Of a DNA stretch of 40,487 bases, positions 1 through 8,659 are shown one piece after another. Below the pieces are notes generated by a model. That model was not told the origin of the DNA. It worked only from the letters and a program-made list of their open reading frames with translations, and did no database searches. The stretch's first letter is position 1. The number at the start of each line of letters is the position of its first letter. Location of the stretch: positions 1 through 40,487 of the forward strand of contig NZ_JABBJN010000053.1 of the NCBI RefSeq assembly GCF_012928505.1, written 5' to 3'. The DNA is from Achromobacter sp. Bel. Lineage in GTDB: Bacteria > Pseudomonadota > Gammaproteobacteria > Burkholderiales > Burkholderiaceae_B. The position numbers and the translations under genes were made by a program.

Positions 1-903
1 GCGGCCCTGCGCCGCGCGGCCCGCGCCGTGCAGGCCGGCGACGCGAATATCGTGGCGTGCATCGCGGGCGACACCAACCATGTGGATTCCTTCCGCAACA
101 CGGTCAGCCAGTTCTCGCGCTTTGCGCAAGACGCCGTCTATCCCTATGGCGCGGGCGGACCGAACGCCAGTTTCGCGTTGCTGACGGCAAACTACATGCG
201 CGCCACCGGGGCCACCCGCGATGACTTCGGCAAGCTGTGCGTGGCGCAGCGCGACAACGCGCTGCGCTATCCGCACGCGTTGATGAAAAAGCCGTTGACC
301 TTGCAGCAGTACCTGGACGCGCGCGTCATCACCGGCCCGATCCACCTGTTCGACTGCGTGATGCCCTGCGCGGGCGCGGACGCCTTTCTCGTCATGCGCG
401 AGACGCAAGCCCGCGCCCTGAACCTGCCGTATGCCCGCATCCTGTCCACCATCGAGCGGCACAACGCCTGGATCGACGACCCGATCCAGACGCGCGGCGG
501 CTGGACCATGGACGTGGACGAGCTCTACGGCCAGGCCGGCGCGGCGCCCGCCGACATGGACTTCCTGCAGGCCTACGACGACTACCCCGTCATCAACTTG
601 ATGCAGATCGAAGACCTGGGCTTCTGCGAAAAAGGCGCCGCCCCGGCGTTCGTCCGCGCCAATACCTTTACCGTCGACGGCAGCTTCCCCTTCAACACCA
701 ACGGCGGCCAACTGTCGGTGGGCCAGGCGGGCGCGGCCGGTGGCTATCTGGGCCTGATAGAAGCCCTGCGCCAGCTGACCGGCACGGCCGGCGGCACTCA
801 GGTAACCGGTGCCCGCATCGGCATGGTCAGCGGCTTCGGCATGATCAACTACGACCGCGGGCTATGCACTGCCGCGGCCATTCTGGCCAGGAGCGACGCA
901 TGA
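1..903 (+). CDS. Thiolase-like protein (SCP2/lipid-transfer type), 5' truncated
   Basis: The reading frame is open from base 1, so the N-terminus and any nucleophilic Cys lie outside the window; 300 codons remain. Visible signatures of the thiolase superfamily are a CVMPCAGADAFLV segment and a glycine-rich NTNGGQLSVGQAGAAGG loop near the C-terminus. That loop normally holds the catalytic GHP histidine, which reads GQA here. The last motif is SGFGMINYDRGLC rather than the classical CxGGG. This pattern is typical of thiolase-like proteins that work with a DUF35 zinc-ribbon partner, such as BbsB, or the aldolase Ltp2. The next gene, overlapping by ATGA, begins with such a DUF35 domain. The likely substrate is an acyl-CoA undergoing carbon-carbon cleavage; the exact reaction is unknown. 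Confidence 0.88.
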   Translation, partial: AALRRAARAVQAGDANIVACIAGDTNHVDSFRNTVSQFSRFAQDAVYPYGAGGPNASFALLTANYMRATGATRDDFGKLCVAQRDNALRYPHALMKKPLTLQQYLDARVITGPIHLFDCVMPCAGADAFLVMRETQARALNLPYARILSTIERHNAWIDDPIQTRGGWTMDVDELYGQAGAAPADMDFLQAYDDYPVINLMQIEDLGFCEKGAAPAFVRANTFTVDGSFPFNTNGGQLSVGQAGAAGGYLGLIEALRQLTGTAGGTQVTGARIGMVSGFGMINYDRGLCTAAAILARSDA

Positions 904-2141
904 CCGAGCCGCTAGCCAAGCCGCCCCGGAAGAACCCGGTTGCACGCACCCGCCAGCCCACGCTGCCGCCCGGCTGGCGCAGCCGCAGCGCATTGGGGCT
1001 GACCGCGGCCGCCGCCGAAGGCCGCTTCGAACTGCAGACCTGCGCCGACTGCGGCACGGTGCAGTACCCGCCCCGCGAGGTCTGCGGCCATTGCCTGTCC
1101 GAACACCTGCCGTGGCGCCCGGCCGATCCCAACGGCGTGCTGCTGGTCAGCACCGTCCTGCACCACAGCAACGACCTGTACTTCCGCGAACGCCTGCCGT
1201 GGCGCGTGGGCACCGTGCACATGGACGCCGGCCCCTCCGTCGTGGCGCACGTCCACCAGGACTGCGTCGACGGCGCGCGCGTGCGCCTGACGCTGAAACT
1301 GGACCGCGGCGGCCAGGCCGTGATGATCGCCCTGCCAGAAAGGAACACCCCGAACATGGAAGACGACAAAACCCTGCGCGAGACCTCGTGCGACCCGAAG
1401 TTTCGCCGGGCCCTGGTCACGGACGGCAAGTCCGCGGTGGGCCAGGCCGTGGCGCGCGCCCTGCTGGACGCGGGCTGCCCGACCGTGTTCCTGGGCGATC
1501 CGCAGGCCTGGAAGCGCGACGAGGCGTTCGACGCCCTGGCCGCCGACCCGCGCGTGCAGACCGTCACGCTGGATGTGACCGATACCGATTCCGTCGAACG
1601 CCTGGCCGCCTCCATCGGCGGCAAGGTCGAAATCCTGGTGAACACGGCCGATCTGGAACGTGAAGGCGGCCTGCTCGGCCGCAAGGATGTGAACACGGCG
1701 CGCGACGCCATGGATGTGAACGTGCTGGGCCTGATGCGACTGGCGCAGTGCTTCGGCCCGGCCCTGTGCGGCCGCGCCGCCGACGGCGTGAATAGCGCCA
1801 CCGCCTGGGTCAACGTGCTGTCCATCTACGCGCACATGAACCTGCCCGCGCGCGGCATGTGGTCGGCATCCCAGGCAGCTGCCCTGTCGTTGTCCCAATG
1901 CCTGCGCGCCGAACTACGCGACGCGGGCGTGCGGGTGGTGAACGTGTTCCCCGGCCCGGTGGACCATGAATGGGAACAACGCACACCCCCGCCGCGCGTG
2001 GCGCCCGCCACGATTGCCGCAGCCATCGTGCGTGCGTTGAAGGATGGGATCGAAGACGTCTACGTTGGCGACGTGGCGCAGGAATTCCGCGCCCGGCTGG
2101 CCGAGAACCCCAAGGGACTGGAACGGGAACTGGGCGCCTGA
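900..2141 (+). CDS. DUF35 zinc-ribbon/OB-fold domain fused to a degenerate SDR domain
   Basis: This 413-residue protein starts at the ATG of an ATGA overlap with the thiolase-like gene. Residues about 30-150 are a DUF35 module with a zinc ribbon (C48, C51, C62, C65) followed by an OB-like region. Residues about 165-413 are an SDR fold. The nucleotide-binding motif TGxxxGxG reads TDGKSAVG (174-181), NNAG reads NTAD, and the catalytic YxxxK reads WSASQ (W321, Q325). The Ser at 308 and Asn at 274 are kept. The SDR half is therefore probably not a working dehydrogenase and may be a structural partner of the SDR encoded at 3002. DUF35 proteins bind thiolase-like enzymes, so the fusion could tie the dehydrogenase and thiolase steps together. 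The family calls are firm; the role is inferred. Confidence 0.88.
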   Translation: MTEPLAKPPRKNPVARTRQPTLPPGWRSRSALGLTAAAAEGRFELQTCADCGTVQYPPREVCGHCLSEHLPWRPADPNGVLLVSTVLHHSNDLYFRERLPWRVGTVHMDAGPSVVAHVHQDCVDGARVRLTLKLDRGGQAVMIALPERNTPNMEDDKTLRETSCDPKFRRALVTDGKSAVGQAVARALLDAGCPTVFLGDPQAWKRDEAFDALAADPRVQTVTLDVTDTDSVERLAASIGGKVEILVNTADLEREGGLLGRKDVNTARDAMDVNVLGLMRLAQCFGPALCGRAADGVNSATAWVNVLSIYAHMNLPARGMWSASQAAALSLSQCLRAELRDAGVRVVNVFPGPVDHEWEQRTPPPRVAPATIAAAIVRALKDGIEDVYVGDVAQEFRARLAENPKGLERELGA

Positions 2142-2183
2142 GGGCCCCTTCCCGACAACGCACGAACCAAGAGGAGCAACAGC

Positions 2184-2969
2184 ATGAGCCAGAACATTCT
2201 TGCCCAATTCATGTCGGAACTCGTGTCGGGTCGCATCGGCCTGGTGGACCTGACCGAAACCCTGACGCCGGAATTCCCCACTATCGTGCTGCCGCCGGAA
2301 TTCGGCCAGGCATGGCCGTTCCGCATGGAAGAGATTTCGCGCTACGACGAGCGCGGCCCGGCCTGGTACTGGAACAACTTCTCGTGCTCGGAACACACGG
2401 GCACGCACTTCGACGCGCCCGCCCACTGGGTCACGGGCAAGGACCAGCCCGACAACACGGTGGACACGATCCCCATTGAGTCCTTCATCGCCAGCGCCTC
2501 TGTCATCGACTGTTCCGCCGAAGCGCGCGACAACCCCGATTTCCTCCTGACCATCGATTTCGTGAAGGCCTGGGAAGAAAAACATGGCCGCATCCCGGCG
2601 CGCTCGTGGGTGCTGATGCGCACCGACTGGTCCAAGCGCGCCAAACCCGCCGAATACCTGAACATGCAGGCGGACGGCGCGCACTCGCCCGGCCCCGACG
2701 CCGAGGTCGTGCCCTGGCTGATCAAGGAGCGCGACGTGCACGGCTTCGGCACCGAATCCGTGGGCACCGACGCGGGCCAGGCCCATCACCTGAACCCGCC
2801 CTACCCCTGCCACTACTACATGCACGGCAACAACCGCTACGGCCTGCAGTGCCTGACGAACCTGGACCAGTTGCCGCCCACCGGCGCGGTGATCTTTTCG
2901 GCCCCGCTCAAGATCCGCAGTGGGTCGGGCAGCCCCCTGCGCGTGCTGGCGCTGGCGCCCAAGGCCTGA
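2184..2969 (+). CDS. Cyclase-family metal-dependent hydrolase (kynurenine formamidase/isatin hydrolase fold)
   Basis: This 261-residue protein has the hallmark HxGTHxDxPxH motif of the cyclase family as HTGTHFDAPAH (H71, H75, D77, H81), which binds Zn or Mn. The start has a good ribosome site (GAGGAG) 7 bases before the ATG, and the gene lies 42 bp after the DUF35-SDR fusion. Members hydrolyse amides, lactones or lactams such as formylkynurenine and isatin. The C-terminal segment that often reads ENLxNL in relatives reads LQCLTNL here, so a usual Glu appears to be Gln. This suggests a different substrate or mechanism. Context points to ring opening or amide/lactone cleavage inside the catabolic operon. 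The actual substrate cannot be read from the sequence. Confidence 0.85.
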   Translation: MSQNILAQFMSELVSGRIGLVDLTETLTPEFPTIVLPPEFGQAWPFRMEEISRYDERGPAWYWNNFSCSEHTGTHFDAPAHWVTGKDQPDNTVDTIPIESFIASASVIDCSAEARDNPDFLLTIDFVKAWEEKHGRIPARSWVLMRTDWSKRAKPAEYLNMQADGAHSPGPDAEVVPWLIKERDVHGFGTESVGTDAGQAHHLNPPYPCHYYMHGNNRYGLQCLTNLDQLPPTGAVIFSAPLKIRSGSGSPLRVLALAPKA

Positions 2970-3001
2970 GCGGCCACGGCCACAACGAATAAAGGGATTC
3001 C

Positions 3002-3730
3002 ATGACACAAACGAATGTTGCCCTCGTCACCGGCGGCAGCGCCGGCATCGGGGCGGAAATCTGCCGCAGCATGCTGGACGCCGGCTATGAAGTGATTTCG
3101 ATGGCGCGCCGCGCGGCCGACTTCAGCCACCCCCGCCTGCACAACATGCAGGTGGACCTGCTGGACGCCAACGCCACCGCCCAGGCCGGGCAGGAAGCTG
3201 CCGCCAAGTTCCCCATCAGCCACGTTATCCACAACGCGGGCGTCATCTGGCCCAATCTGCTCCCGCAGGTCACGCAGGAAGAACTGCATGGCCTGACGCA
3301 GATACACCTGGGCGCGGCGATCTCCCTGGTGCAGGCGGCGCTGCCCGGCATGCAGGAACGCAATTTCGGCCGCATCGTGATGATGTCCTCGCGCGGCGCG
3401 CTGGGCCTGCCCACCCGCACCGCGTATTCGGCCACCAAGGCCGGCATGGTCGGCATGGCGCGCACCTGGTCGCTGGAACTGGCGCCTTACGGCATCACGG
3501 TCAACGTGGTGGCGCCCGGCCCCATCCAGACGGACATGTTCTACGAAGTGATCGAACCCGGCAGCGAACGCGAAAAGCAGCTGGCCAACGGCATCCCGGT
3601 CAAGCGCCTGGGCCGTTCGGACGACGTGGCGCGCGCCGTGATGTTCTTCGCCGACCCTGCCAACAGCTTCGTCACCGGGCAGACGTTGTTTGTGTGCGGT
3701 GGCGCCAGCGTCAGTTCCATCACCATCTGA
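3002..3730 (+). CDS. SDR family NAD(P)-dependent oxidoreductase
   Basis: A classical short-chain dehydrogenase of 242 residues: cofactor motif TGGSAGIG (10-17), HNAG at 77-80, Ser at 129/130 and YSATK (Y142, K146). The tail VTGQTLFVCGGAS matches the FabG-like C-terminus. The tetrad Asn that usually sits in NLxG appears to be His (IHLGA, about residue 102). The gene lies 32 bp after the cyclase-family gene with GGGATTCC before the ATG. It is the only SDR here with an intact YxxxK and is a natural partner for the inactive SDR half encoded at 900-2141, as in the BbsCD dehydrogenase. It probably oxidises a hydroxyacyl-CoA or reduces a keto compound in this pathway; specificity is unknown. Confidence 0.92.
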   Translation: MTQTNVALVTGGSAGIGAEICRSMLDAGYEVISMARRAADFSHPRLHNMQVDLLDANATAQAGQEAAAKFPISHVIHNAGVIWPNLLPQVTQEELHGLTQIHLGAAISLVQAALPGMQERNFGRIVMMSSRGALGLPTRTAYSATKAGMVGMARTWSLELAPYGITVNVVAPGPIQTDMFYEVIEPGSEREKQLANGIPVKRLGRSDDVARAVMFFADPANSFVTGQTLFVCGGASVSSITI

Positions 3731-3906
3731 CCGAGCGCATCCTTCGTCTGTCGTCGGGTTTTAACGGATAGGTAAGCATCAGTACCACGTCTACAGTGCT
3801 CATCCTTGAGTGTTAGAAATTTTAAGCAACAAGCAATTCCCGCAGTTCCCGTTTTCTCCGTTTTCCAGCCGCACTCTCACTCTGCTCCCTATCCGGAGGT
3901 TTTGCC

Positions 3907-5058
3907 ATGCTGTCGAAGAAACTCCCCCTGGCCGCGGCCGCCGCCGTCGCCGCTCTGTTCGCCTTGCCCGCCCTGGCCCAGGTCAAGATAGGCGTCGTCA
4001 CGTCTTCCACCGGACCGACCGCGCTGGTCGGCATTCCGCAGAAGAACACCGTGCCGCTGCTGCCCAAGAAGATCGGCGATCTGACGGTGGAATACATCTC
4101 GCTGGATGACGCCAGCGATTCCACCAACTCGGTCACCGCCTTCAAGAAGCTGATTTCGGAGCAGAACGTGGATGCGCTGATCGGCCCGTCGGGCTCGCCC
4201 AACGCCATGGGCGTGATCCAGTTCGCCGCGGAGGCCGGCGTGCCGATGCTGGCGCCGGTGGGCACGGCAGCCGTCGTGCTGCCGATGAACGAGCAGAAAA
4301 AGTGGGTGTTCAAGACCACGCAGAACGACGACATCATCGCCCGCGCGCTGGTGGACCACATGGTCAAGACGGGCGTGAAGACGGTCGGCTTCATCGGCCT
4401 GAATGATCCCTACGGTGAAAACTGGTCCAAGGTGTTCTCGGGCCTGGCCACCGAGAAAGGCATCAAGGTCATCGCCAACGAACGCTATCTGCGCTTCGAC
4501 AGCTCGGTCACGGGCCAGGCGCTGAAGATCCTGGCCGCCAAGCCGGACGCCGTGCTGGTGGCCGCGCCCGGCGCCGCCAGCGTGCTGCCGCAGACGACCC
4601 TGTTCGACCAGGGCTACAAGGGCAAGTTCTACCAGACCCACGGCGCCGCGCTGCCCGACTTCCTGAAGCTGGGCGGCAAGAAGGTCGAAGGCACGGTGCT
4701 GGCCGCCAGCCTGATGCTGGTGCTGCCCGAAATGCCGGACAGCAATCCGTCCAAGAAGGTCGCCAGCGACTACATCGCGGCCTATGAAAAGCTCAACGGC
4801 TCCAAGCCCGCTACTTTCGGCGCCAACGTCTACGACGCCGGCCTGCTGCTGGAAAAGGCCGTGCCGCTGGCGGAAAAGGCCGGCAAGCCGGGCACCAAGG
4901 AGTTCCGCAGCGCCCTGCGCGACGCGCTGGAACAGACCAAGGAGCTGGTGGGCACGCAGGGCGTCTACAACATGAGCGCGGCGGACCACAGCGGCTTCGA
5001 TGACCGCGGCCGCGAACTCATTACCGTGAAAGACGGCAACTGGGCGCTCGTCAAGTAA
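3907..5058 (+). CDS. Branched-chain-type ABC transporter substrate-binding protein (LivK-like)
   Basis: This 383-residue periplasmic binding protein begins with a clear signal peptide (Lys residues, an Ala/Leu core, cleavage after ALA at residue 24) and continues as VKIGVVTSSTGPTALVG, typical of the Peripla_BP_6 (LivK/AmiC) family. A strong GGAGG site lies 7 bases before the ATG. It opens a four-gene importer operon, 15 bp ahead of the permease gene. In betaproteobacteria, receptors of this family often bind aromatic acids or other carboxylates rather than leucine. The neighbouring CoA-pathway genes make that plausible here. The 176-bp gap upstream probably carries its promoter, although I see no convincing -35/-10 pair in it. 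Confidence 0.93.
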   Translation: MLSKKLPLAAAAAVAALFALPALAQVKIGVVTSSTGPTALVGIPQKNTVPLLPKKIGDLTVEYISLDDASDSTNSVTAFKKLISEQNVDALIGPSGSPNAMGVIQFAAEAGVPMLAPVGTAAVVLPMNEQKKWVFKTTQNDDIIARALVDHMVKTGVKTVGFIGLNDPYGENWSKVFSGLATEKGIKVIANERYLRFDSSVTGQALKILAAKPDAVLVAAPGAASVLPQTTLFDQGYKGKFYQTHGAALPDFLKLGGKKVEGTVLAASLMLVLPEMPDSNPSKKVASDYIAAYEKLNGSKPATFGANVYDAGLLLEKAVPLAEKAGKPGTKEFRSALRDALEQTKELVGTQGVYNMSAADHSGFDDRGRELITVKDGNWALVK

Positions 5059-5073
5059 AGCCACGGATTCCGC

Positions 5074-6114
5074 ATGAATGCTCAGATCGCCTTGATACTT
5101 GGGCAGGACGGCATCACCAACGGCGCTATTTACGCGTTGTTGGCGTTGTCGATCCTGCTGGTCTTCACCGTTACCCGCGTGCTGTTCATCCCCCAGGGCG
5201 AATTCGTCGCCTTCGGCGCGCTGACCATGGCGGCCATCCAGGCCGGCAAGCCCGTGCTGCTGGTCTGGCTGCTGCTGGCGTTCGCGCTGGCCGAAGCCGT
5301 CGCCGACCTGGTGGCGCGCGCCAGGCGTCCGGGCCGCACCCGCGGCCTTTGGCGCATCGCGGCCAAGGCGATCTATCCGCTGGTGCTGGCGGCGCTGTTC
5401 TATCGGCTGCCGCTGGCGCAATTGCCCATGTCGGTCCAGGCGCTGTTGACCTTGCTGCTGGTGGTGCCGATGGGCCCGCAGCTGTACCGCCTGTTCTACC
5501 AGCCCATCGCGTCAGCCTCGACGCTGGTGCTGCTGATCGTGTCCATCGCCGTGCACCTGGCGCTGGTCGGCCTGGGCCTTCTGGCCTTCGGCGCCGAAGG
5601 GGCGCGCACGGCGCCCTTCAGCGATGCCAGCCTGGCGTTGGGCCCCATCAACATCAACAGCCAGGCGCTGTGGGTGGTGGCGGTGTCGGCGGTGCTGATC
5701 ATCGTGCTCTACCAGTTCTTTGAACGGTCGATGTATGGCAAGGCCTTGCGCGCCGCCGCCTTCAACCGGCTGGGCGCGCGGCTGATGGGCATTTCCCCCA
5801 TCTTCGCGGGCCGCGCCACCTTTTTCCTGGCGGCGCTGATCGGCACGGTGTCGGGCATCCTCATCGCGCCCATCACCACCATGTACTTCGATTCCGGCTT
5901 CATGGTCAGCCTGAAAGGCTTCGTGGGCGCCATCATCGGCGGGCTGGTCAGCTATCCGCTGGCCGCGGCCGGCGCCATCCTGGTGGGCCTGATCGAAGCC
6001 TTCTCGTCGTTCTGGGCCAGCGCCTACAAGGAAATCATCGTCTTCACGCTGATCATCCCCGTGCTGCTCTGGCGCTCGCTGAAAAGCCATCACGTCGAGG
6101 AAGAAGACGAATGA
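5074..6114 (+). CDS. livH: Branched-chain-type ABC transporter permease (LivH-like)
   Basis: A 346-residue, highly hydrophobic inner membrane protein of the LivH family. It starts with the typical GITNGAIYALLALS segment and has the family's cytoplasmic loop at SMYGKALRAAAFNRLGARLMGI. At 346 residues it is longer than the usual roughly 290. The extra length sits after the first helices, where an arginine-rich stretch (ARARRPGRTRGLWR) is followed by additional hydrophobic segments before the usual core resumes. It overlaps the downstream gene by ATGA, so the two permease parts are probably translationally coupled. Confidence 0.93.
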   Translation: MNAQIALILGQDGITNGAIYALLALSILLVFTVTRVLFIPQGEFVAFGALTMAAIQAGKPVLLVWLLLAFALAEAVADLVARARRPGRTRGLWRIAAKAIYPLVLAALFYRLPLAQLPMSVQALLTLLLVVPMGPQLYRLFYQPIASASTLVLLIVSIAVHLALVGLGLLAFGAEGARTAPFSDASLALGPININSQALWVVAVSAVLIIVLYQFFERSMYGKALRAAAFNRLGARLMGISPIFAGRATFFLAALIGTVSGILIAPITTMYFDSGFMVSLKGFVGAIIGGLVSYPLAAAGAILVGLIEAFSSFWASAYKEIIVFTLIIPVLLWRSLKSHHVEEEDE

Positions 6115-7904
6115 ACCCCCGCATCATCCTCTTCGTATTCCTGGCGCTGCTGGCGCTGGGGCCACTGGCCTTGCCGCCGTTCTACGTCACCCTGCTGAAC
6201 TACATCGGCCTGTATGCGCTGGTGGCGCTGGGCCTGGTGCTGCTGACCGGCGTGGGCGGCTTGACGAGTTTCGGGCAAGCCGCCTTCGTGGGCGTGGGCG
6301 CCTACACGACGGCGCTGCTCACCACCCGCGCCGACTCCCTGCCAACGTGGCTGGCGTGGCTGGGCGCCTCCCCCTGGCTGACGTTGCTGGCGGGGCTGGC
6401 GCTGACGCTCGTCATCGCTTATCTGCTGGGCGCGATCACGCTCAAGCTGTCGGGCCACTTCCTGCCGCTGGGGACCATCGCCTGGGGCCTGTCCCTGTAC
6501 TTCGCCTTCGGCTCCGTCGAAGGCCTGGGCGGCCACACCGGCATTCCGGACATCCCCGCCATCAACCTGTTCGGCTGGTCGCTGAACCAGGGCGGCAGCA
6601 TCTACTACCTGATCTGGGCGTTCCTGCTGGTGGCGGTGTGGTCCACGCAGAATCTGCTGGATTCTCGCGAAGGCCGCGCCATCCGCGCGCTCAAGGGCGG
6701 ACGCGTGATGGCGGAGTCGATGGGCGTGGACACCGCGCGATCGCGGATGGTGATCTTCATCATCGCCGCGCTGCAGGCCTGCGCGTCGGGCTGGCTGTAC
6801 GCCCACATGCAGCGTTTCGTGAACCCCAACCCGTTCGGCCTGCAGATGGGCATCGAATACCTGTTCATGACCGTCATCGGCGGCGCGGGCCAGGTCTGGG
6901 GTGCGCTGGTCGGCGCGGGCGTGTTCACGGTGCTCAAGCAATGGCTGCAGGACTGGCTGCCCAAGCTGCTGGGCCAGACCGGCAACTTCGAGGTTATCGT
7001 CTTCGGCTTCGGCATGGTGCTGCTGCTGCACCGCGCCCGCAGCGGCCTGTGGCCGGTGCTGACGCGCTGGATCCGCGTGAAAAAGCCCGTACGCCGCCTG
7101 GATATGGACGCCGAGCCCTTGCCCCGCAAGCCCATGCCGCCGCGTGGCGACGTCGTGCTGAAGGCCGTGGACGTGACGCGCAAGTTCGGCGGCCTGGTCG
7201 CCAACAACGCCATGAACCTGGAGATCCGCGCGGGCGAGATCCTGGCGCTGATCGGCCCGAACGGCGCCGGCAAGAGCACGATGTTCAACCAGATATCGGG
7301 CGTGGACACGCCAACGTCGGGACAGGTCACGCTGCTGGGCCAGCCCGTGGCCGGCGCCGGCGCGCGCAAGATCGCGCGGCTGGGCCTGTCGCGCACCTTC
7401 CAGCACGTGCGCCTGCTGTCGCGCATGAGCGTGCTGGAGAACGTGGCCATCGGCGCCCATCTGCGCGGGCACCGCGGCGTGCTGCCGGCCGCGTGGCGGA
7501 TGGACCGCCCCGAGGAATCGCGGCTCTTGGCCGAGGCCGCCCGCCAGGTCGAGCGCGTGGGCCTGGGCAAGCACCTGCATGACGAAGCCGGTTCGCTGGC
7601 GCTGGGCCAGCAACGCATCCTGGAGATCGCGCGCGCCCTGGCGTCCGACCCCTGCATCCTGCTGCTGGACGAACCCGCGGCCGGCCTGCGCTATCAAGAA
7701 AAGTGCGAACTGGCCGAGCTGCTGAAGAAACTGCGCGCGGAAGGCATGGCCATCCTGCTGGTCGAACACGACATGGACTTCGTGATGGGACTGGTGGACC
7801 GCGTGGTGGTCATGGACTTCGGCGAGAAGATCGCCGAGGGGCTGCCTACCGAGATCCAGCACAACCCCGCCGTGCTGGAAGCCTATCTGGGCGGAGTGGA
7901 ATGA
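6111..7904 (+). CDS. Fused ABC transporter permease/ATP-binding protein (LivM-LivG fusion)
   Basis: This 597-residue protein joins two importer subunits. Residues 1 to about 320 are a LivM-type permease with many transmembrane segments and the [15 protein letters not shown] motif. Residues about 345-597 are a LivG-type ATPase with Walker [10 protein letters not shown] (382-390), the signature-like [15 protein letters not shown], Walker B ILLLDEP and a switch His in [10 protein letters not shown] basic linker ([13 protein letters not shown]) connects them on the cytoplasmic side. The start overlaps the preceding stop (ATGA) with GAGG upstream, and the stop overlaps the next start in the same way. 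LivMG fusions are known in this lineage, and there is no sign of an assembly artefact. Confidence 0.95.
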   Translation: MNPRIILFVFLALLALGPLALPPFYVTLLNYIGLYALVALGLVLLTGVGGLTSFGQAAFVGVGAYTTALLTTRADSLPTWLAWLGASPWLTLLAGLALTLVIAYLLGAITLKLSGHFLPLGTIAWGLSLYFAFGSVEGLGGHTGIPDIPAINLFGWSLNQGGSIYYLIWAFLLVAVWSTQNLLDSREGRAIRALKGGRVMAESMGVDTARSRMVIFIIAALQACASGWLYAHMQRFVNPNPFGLQMGIEYLFMTVIGGAGQVWGALVGAGVFTVLKQWLQDWLPKLLGQTGNFEVIVFGFGMVLLLHRARSGLWPVLTRWIRVKKPVRRLDMDAEPLPRKPMPPRGDVVLKAVDVTRKFGGLVANNAMNLEIRAGEILALIGPNGAGKSTMFNQISGVDTPTSGQVTLLGQPVAGAGARKIARLGLSRTFQHVRLLSRMSVLENVAIGAHLRGHRGVLPAAWRMDRPEESRLLAEAARQVERVGLGKHLHDEAGSLALGQQRILEIARALASDPCILLLDEPAAGLRYQEKCELAELLKKLRAEGMAILLVEHDMDFVMGLVDRVVVMDFGEKIAEGLPTEIQHNPAVLEAYLGGVE

Positions 7905-8659
7905 TGACTGCGACATTGCTGGAAGTGCGCGACCTGCGGGTCGCCTATGACAAGGTCGAGGCCGTGTCCGGCATCAGCCTGACGGTCGGCGAAGGCCAGA
8001 TCGTGACCGTGATCGGCCCCAACGGCGCCGGCAAGACGACGCTGCTGTCGGCCATCATGGGCGTGCTGCCGTCCACGGGACAGATCGTGTTCGGCGGCAA
8101 GGCGCAGGCGCATGCCGAGATCGAGGAAATGGTAGCGGCCGGCATGAACCTGGTGCCTGAAAAGCGCGAGCTCTTTGCCGAAATGACGGTGGAGGACAAC
8201 CTGATGCTGGGCGCGTTCCACCGTTTCCGCTGCGGCCTGCGCGACCAGGACAAGACGCTGGCCGAGGTCTACGAGCTGTTTCCCCGGCTGAAGGAACGCC
8301 ACGCCCAACTGGCCGGCACCCTGTCCGGCGGCGAGCGCCAGATGCTGGCGGTGGGACGCGCGCTGATGGCCAAACCGCGCCTCTTGATGCTGGACGAACC
8401 CAGCCTGGGACTGGCGCCGCGCATCGTGCGCGAAGTGTTCCGCATCGTCGCGCGGCTGCGCGAAATGGGCGTGTCCATCCTGCTGATCGAGCAGAACGCC
8501 CGCGCGGCCCTGCAGGTGGCCGACTACGCGTACGTGCTCGAGACCGGCACGGTCACGCTGGAAGGCCCGGCGGCGGAAGTCGCGGTAGACCCACGCGTGG
8601 TCGAGGTATATCTGGGGCTGGGCCACGGCGCGCCGGCGGCAGCGCCCGCCTGCCCCTAG
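7901..8659 (+). CDS. livF: Branched-chain-type ABC transporter ATP-binding protein (LivF-like)
   Basis: This 252-residue second ATPase of the importer has Walker [10 protein letters not shown] near residue 40, signature LSGGERQML, Walker [12 protein letters not shown] and the switch segment [11 protein letters not shown], all typical of LivF. The start chosen is the ATG that overlaps the fused permease/ATPase stop (ATGATG); the adjacent ATG at 7904 is an equal alternative. The C-terminal tail is Ala/Pro-rich. The stop overlaps by about 4 bp, tail to tail, with the glycosyltransferase gene on the opposite strand, leaving no room for an intergenic terminator. It completes the binding protein, permease, permease-ATPase, ATPase set. 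Confidence 0.94.
   Translation: MMTATLLEVRDLRVAYDKVEAVSGISLTVGEGQIVTVIGPNGAGKTTLLSAIMGVLPSTGQIVFGGKAQAHAEIEEMVAAGMNLVPEKRELFAEMTVEDNLMLGAFHRFRCGLRDQDKTLAEVYELFPRLKERHAQLAGTLSGGERQMLAVGRALMAKPRLLMLDEPSLGLAPRIVREVFRIVARLREMGVSILLIEQNARAALQVADYAYVLETGTVTLEGPAAEVAVDPRVVEVYLGLGHGAPAAAPACP

Noticed and set aside
237..899. Open frame ahead of the DUF35-SDR gene in the same frame
   Set aside because: It is out of frame with the thiolase motifs and codes for Arg-rich sequence. The ATGA overlap at 900 gives the natural start.
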